The notes beneath the pieces were generated by a model, which saw nothing but the letters and a program-made list of their open reading frames with translations, was not told where the DNA came from and did no database searches. A stretch of 8,919 nucleotides of DNA from assembly GCA_003562535.1 (NCBI GenBank), contig PWUP01000166.1:1-8919 (forward strand), read 5' to 3'. Source of the stretch: Gammaproteobacteria bacterium (GTDB lineage Bacteria > Pseudomonadota > Gammaproteobacteria > Competibacterales > Competibacteraceae). Below, piece by piece: positions 6,190-8,919 of the stretch; positions within the stretch are counted from its first letter, which is position 1, and the number at the start of each line of letters is the position of its first letter. Both the position numbers and the translations under genes were made by a program.

Positions 6190-8379
6190 TTACTGCGGCA
6201 AATCAAAGCGATCCGCATTCATGACCTTAGTCCAAGCCGCGACAAAATCCTTAACGAATTTCTCGCGGTTATCGTCTTGAGCATAGACTTCCGCATAGGC
6301 GCGCAGCACCGAATTAGAGCCAAATACGAGATCGACACGGGTTGCTGTCCATTGAGTCTCACCCGTGGTACGGTCAACAAGGGCATACAGATTATTGCCC
6401 GTGGGTTTCCACGTATACGCCATATCGGTGAGGTTCACAAAGAAATCGTTGCTCAGTACCCCAACGCGATCTGTGAATACCCCATGCGCCGTGCCACCGT
6501 AGTTGGTGCCCAGAACACGCATCCCGCCGATCAGTGCGGTCATCTCAGGGGCGGTGAGACCCATCAGTTGGGTGCGGTCTAGCAGCATTTCTTCAGGGGT
6601 GACGACATAGTCTTTTTTCAACCAATTGCGGTAGCCGTCATGCAGTGGCTCTAACACTTCGAAGGAGTCCACATCGGTCATGTCTTGCGTGGCGTCACCG
6701 CGTCCGGGGGCAAAGGGTACCGTGATGTTGACACCGGCATCCCGTGCCGCCTGTTCTACGGCTGCCGTACCGCCCAGCACAATCAAATCCGCCATGCTGA
6801 CCGGCTTGGCCAAACCCGCTTTAATGTTTTCAAGCACGGCCAGCACTTTATTCAACCGCTCTGGCTCATTGCCTTCCCAGTCTTTTTGTGGGGCGAGCCG
6901 GATTCGTGCCCCATTGGCACCCCCACGGTAGTCGGAACCACGGAAGGTACGGGCACTGTCCCAAGCAGTCGCCACCAGCTCGGCAATACTCAGACCACTC
7001 GCTAGCAGCTTGGCCTTGAGGTCGGTGATTTCAGCGTCACTCAGCGTATAATCCACGCTCGGCACTGGATCCTGCCAGATTAGATCTTCTTGGGGCACAT
7101 CGGGGCCGAGGTAACGGCTTTTAGGGCCTAAATCACGATGGGTTAGCTTGAACCAGGCGCGCGCAAAGACCTCGCTGAAATAGGCCGGATCTTGGTAAAA
7201 GCGCTCGGAGATTTTGCGGTACTCCGGGTCCATTTTCATGGCCATATCGGCATCGGTCATGATGGGGTTGAGGCGGATTGATGGGTCCTCAACATCCACC
7301 GGCTTTTCTTCTTCCTTGATGTTGACCGGCTCCCACTGCCAAGCGCCAGCGGGGCTTTTTTTCAGCTCCCAGTCGTAGTTCAGCAGCAGATGGAAATAAC
7401 CGTTGTCCCATTGTGTGGGATGGGTCGTCCAAGCGCCTTCGATACCACTGGTCACGGTATCGCGGCCTATGCCCCGACCGGTTTTCGCGTTCCAACCTAA
7501 ACTTTGTTCGTGAATCTCAGCGGCTTCTGGGCTTTCACCCAAATCGGCTGCGTCCCCGTTGCCATGACACTTACCCACCGTATGACCACCAGCAGTGAGC
7601 GCTACGGTTTCTTCATCGTTCATGGCCATGCGGGCGAAGGTGACGCGAACGTCATGGGCGGTTTTCAGTGGATCGGGGTTGCCGTCCACCCCTTCAGGGT
7701 TGACATAGATCAATCCCATCATTACTGCTGCTAGGGGATTTTCTAAGTCACGTTCGCCAGAGTAACGGCTATTGGGGTTATCTGACGGAGCCAGCCATTC
7801 TTTTTCTGATCCCCAATAAATGTCTTTTTCTGGGTGCCAGATGTCGGCGCGTCCACCAGCAAAGCCAAATGTTTTTAATCCCATGGATTCATAAGCGATG
7901 TTACCCGCCAGAATCATCAAATCAGCCCACGACAACTTATTGCCGTATTTTTTCTTGATCGGCCACAGTAAACGCCGAGCTTTATCAAGGTTAGTATTGT
8001 CGGGCCAACTGTTCAGAGGGGCAAAGCGCTGATTGCCGGTACCGGCACCGCCACGACCATCGGCAATACGATAGGTACCGGCTGCATGCCAAGCCATGCG
8101 GATCATCAGTCCACCATAGTGACCCCAGTCGGCGGGCCACCAAGTTTGGCTGTCGGTCATCAGTGCCTTGAGGTCTTGTTTGACCGCTTCGAGATCCAGG
8201 GTTTTGAAGGCTTCCGCATAGTTGAAGTCAGCACCTAGAGGGTTGGTCTTGCTGTCGTGTTGATGCAGAATGTCGAGATTCAGAGCCTTAGGCCACCAAT
8301 CCATATTGGCAGTGCCGACTTGGGTTTGTCCACCATGCATGACAGGGCATTGACCCGATGCTGTTTGATGTTCACTCAT
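6190..8379 (-). CDS. katG: Bifunctional catalase-peroxidase KatG
   Basis: This is a full-length KatG of 729 residues (family about 720-750) with two peroxidase-like domains, of which the N-terminal one binds haem b. It turns hydrogen peroxide into water and oxygen and also acts as a broad peroxidase. Distal-pocket residues are R94, W97 and H98 in MIRMAWHAAGTYR; the proximal haem ligand is H266 in LTAGGHTVGKCHG. The Trp-Tyr-Met covalent adduct needed for catalase activity can form from W97, Y225 (GLIYVNPEG) and M251 (FARMAMND). The TSGIE block containing the serine equivalent to the isoniazid-resistance site of mycobacterial KatG is present. No signal peptide is visible, so it should be cytoplasmic. 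The start is preceded by AGAGGA eleven bases upstream of the ATG on the minus strand. No OxyR site could be recognised, although peroxide induction is common for katG. It lies, in opposite orientation, between an ABC binding-protein gene and the matching permease gene. Confidence 0.97.
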   Translation of the reverse strand: MSEHQTASGQCPVMHGGQTQVGTANMDWWPKALNLDILHQHDSKTNPLGADFNYAEAFKTLDLEAVKQDLKALMTDSQTWWPADWGHYGGLMIRMAWHAAGTYRIADGRGGAGTGNQRFAPLNSWPDNTNLDKARRLLWPIKKKYGNKLSWADLMILAGNIAYESMGLKTFGFAGGRADIWHPEKDIYWGSEKEWLAPSDNPNSRYSGERDLENPLAAVMMGLIYVNPEGVDGNPDPLKTAHDVRVTFARMAMNDEETVALTAGGHTVGKCHGNGDAADLGESPEAAEIHEQSLGWNAKTGRGIGRDTVTSGIEGAWTTHPTQWDNGYFHLLLNYDWELKKSPAGAWQWEPVNIKEEEKPVDVEDPSIRLNPIMTDADMAMKMDPEYRKISERFYQDPAYFSEVFARAWFKLTHRDLGPKSRYLGPDVPQEDLIWQDPVPSVDYTLSDAEITDLKAKLLASGLSIAELVATAWDSARTFRGSDYRGGANGARIRLAPQKDWEGNEPERLNKVLAVLENIKAGLAKPVSMADLIVLGGTAAVEQAARDAGVNITVPFAPGRGDATQDMTDVDSFEVLEPLHDGYRNWLKKDYVVTPEEMLLDRTQLMGLTAPEMTALIGGMRVLGTNYGGTAHGVFTDRVGVLSNDFFVNLTDMAYTWKPTGNNLYALVDRTTGETQWTATRVDLVFGSNSVLRAYAEVYAQDDNREKFVKDFVAAWTKVMNADRFDLPQ

Positions 8380-8626
8380 AATGTTGGTTTTCCTCTAGTT
8401 TACATGGAACAGCGCAACTGCCCAAAGGAGTGGCTGAATACAGCAGGGCAGACTTGGCTGCAGTTAGGAATGTAGGGTTTGGCAATGGACTAATATGGTT
8501 TGCCGCTCACTCAGTGACAGACTGGCTTAATCGTGTCAGTATAGCGGTACGGTGCGGCTCTTCGCAAGGGAAGTTCACTGCATCGCCCTGGCTTATCCGA
8601 TACACCACTGAGATGTACAGCCGCTG
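8380..8626. other. Divergent intergenic region between katG and the permease gene
   Basis: This 247-base spacer should hold the katG promoter (leftward) and whatever drives the permease gene (rightward). The clearest elements are a rightward -10-like TAATAT (8491-8496) without a good -35 at the right distance, and an 11-base dyad TCACT-C-AGTGA (8507-8517). Neither is strong enough to call a promoter or operator. An open frame at 8430-8627 begins at GTG with its purine stretch touching the start codon and resembles nothing I know; I treat it as chance. No tRNA or small RNA gene is evident. Confidence 0.5.
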
Positions 8627-8919
8627 ATGAACCGAGCACGTTATCTGTTGCGGCGCTTACTGCAAGCGCTGCTGGCCTTGTTTATTATCGCCACCCTGCT
8701 GTTTTTCCTGTTTCGCCTCGGTCTGCCCGATCCGACCGCAGCGCTGATCACCGAAGGACTGAGCGTTGAAGAGCGCGAAATGGTGCGTGCTCGCTTCGGC
8801 TTAGATCGCCCCCTGTTTGAGCAGTATCTGATTTATCTGGGCAATATCGTCCAGGGCGATTTCGGTTTTTCGTTTAGCTACCGCGCTCCCGTGGCGGACA
8901 TTATCTGGGAGCGGCTGGC
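8627..8919 (+). CDS. ABC transporter permease, DppB/OppB type, N-terminal part
   Basis: These are the first 97 codons of a permease that runs off the right edge; full members are about 310-340 residues. The start MNRARYLLRRLLQALLALF followed by a long hydrophobic segment (about residues 11-31) is the usual first transmembrane helix of DppB-type inner-membrane subunits. The periplasmic stretch has ERE-MVRARFGLDRPLFEQYLIYLGNIVQGDFGFSF and PVADIIWERL, all family-typical. The LPGDPA motif common just after helix 1 reads as LPDPTAAL here. With a second permease and two ATPases, which should lie to the right, it would form an importer for peptides, nickel or similar solutes; the binding protein at 4430-6028 is the natural partner. 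ATG 8627 is the only sensible start, because an in-frame TGA lies at 8609-8611. No clear Shine-Dalgarno sequence precedes it. Confidence 0.9.
   Translation, partial: MNRARYLLRRLLQALLALFIIATLLFFLFRLGLPDPTAALITEGLSVEEREMVRARFGLDRPLFEQYLIYLGNIVQGDFGFSFSYRAPVADIIWERL

Noticed and set aside
6148..6582. 144-codon plus-strand open frame at the katG end
   Set aside because: It lies almost wholly inside katG on the other strand, has no ribosome site or recognisable domain, and starts within the REP-like repeat.
6029..8626. katG as cargo of an insertion sequence or transposon
   Set aside because: No transposase, terminal inverted repeats or target duplication was found around it; the REP-like repeats occur only on one side.
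8430..8627. 65-codon open frame ending in TGATG overlap with the permease start
   Set aside because: It begins at GTG with the purine-rich stretch abutting the start codon, its composition is unremarkable, and I recognise no family. The overlap with ATG 8627 is tempting as translational coupling but not enough to call a gene.

Overview
The window reads as chromosomal DNA of a free-living gammaproteobacterium. The supporting signs are a YhdH/AcuI-type reductase, a bifunctional KatG, an orphan ParA of a type I associate with Pseudomonas-like genomes, and two kinds of REP-like palindromes between genes. I cannot fix the genus from sequence alone.

Layout. (1) Bases 1-531 are the C-terminal end of PglX, the adenine methyltransferase of a BREX phage-defence system. 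Its codons end in G or C far more often than those of its neighbours, and none of the usual downstream BREX genes follows. A REP-like palindrome (538-570) closes this block. (2) Three genes run on the plus strand: an orphan ParA ATPase (703-1479), a YhdH/AcuI-type acrylyl-CoA reductase (1519-2514), and a small secreted RlpA-like double-psi beta-barrel protein (2607-2963). The Shine-Dalgarno sequence of the last one lies inside a perfect 12-bp inverted repeat. (3) An amidase-signature hydrolase (2944-4371, minus) converges on and overlaps the rlpA-like gene by 20 bp. It is divergent from an extracellular solute-binding protein (4430-6028, plus), and a candidate -10 box and an operator-like dyad lie between the two. 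(4) A convergent intergenic region (6029-6189) holds two different REP-like repeats. One of them is an inverted, 32/33-identical copy of the palindrome at 538-570. (5) katG (6190-8379, minus) follows. (6) An ABC-transporter permease of the DppB/OppB type starts at 8627 and runs off the right edge.

The most notable signal is the solute-binding protein. Its segments are in the order [signal peptide]-[normal C-terminal segment]-[normal N-terminal and middle segments], so it looks like a circular permutation of the DppA/OppA fold (family 5). It also appears to be the binding protein for the permease at 8627, yet a katG on the opposite strand sits between them.

Working together: the binding protein and permease would import a peptide-like or other family-5 substrate, and the divergent amidase could hydrolyse an amide after uptake. 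That link rests on gene position only. KatG removes peroxide, the AcuI-like enzyme detoxifies acryloyl-CoA, and the RlpA-like protein probably acts on peptidoglycan. These look like independent functions.
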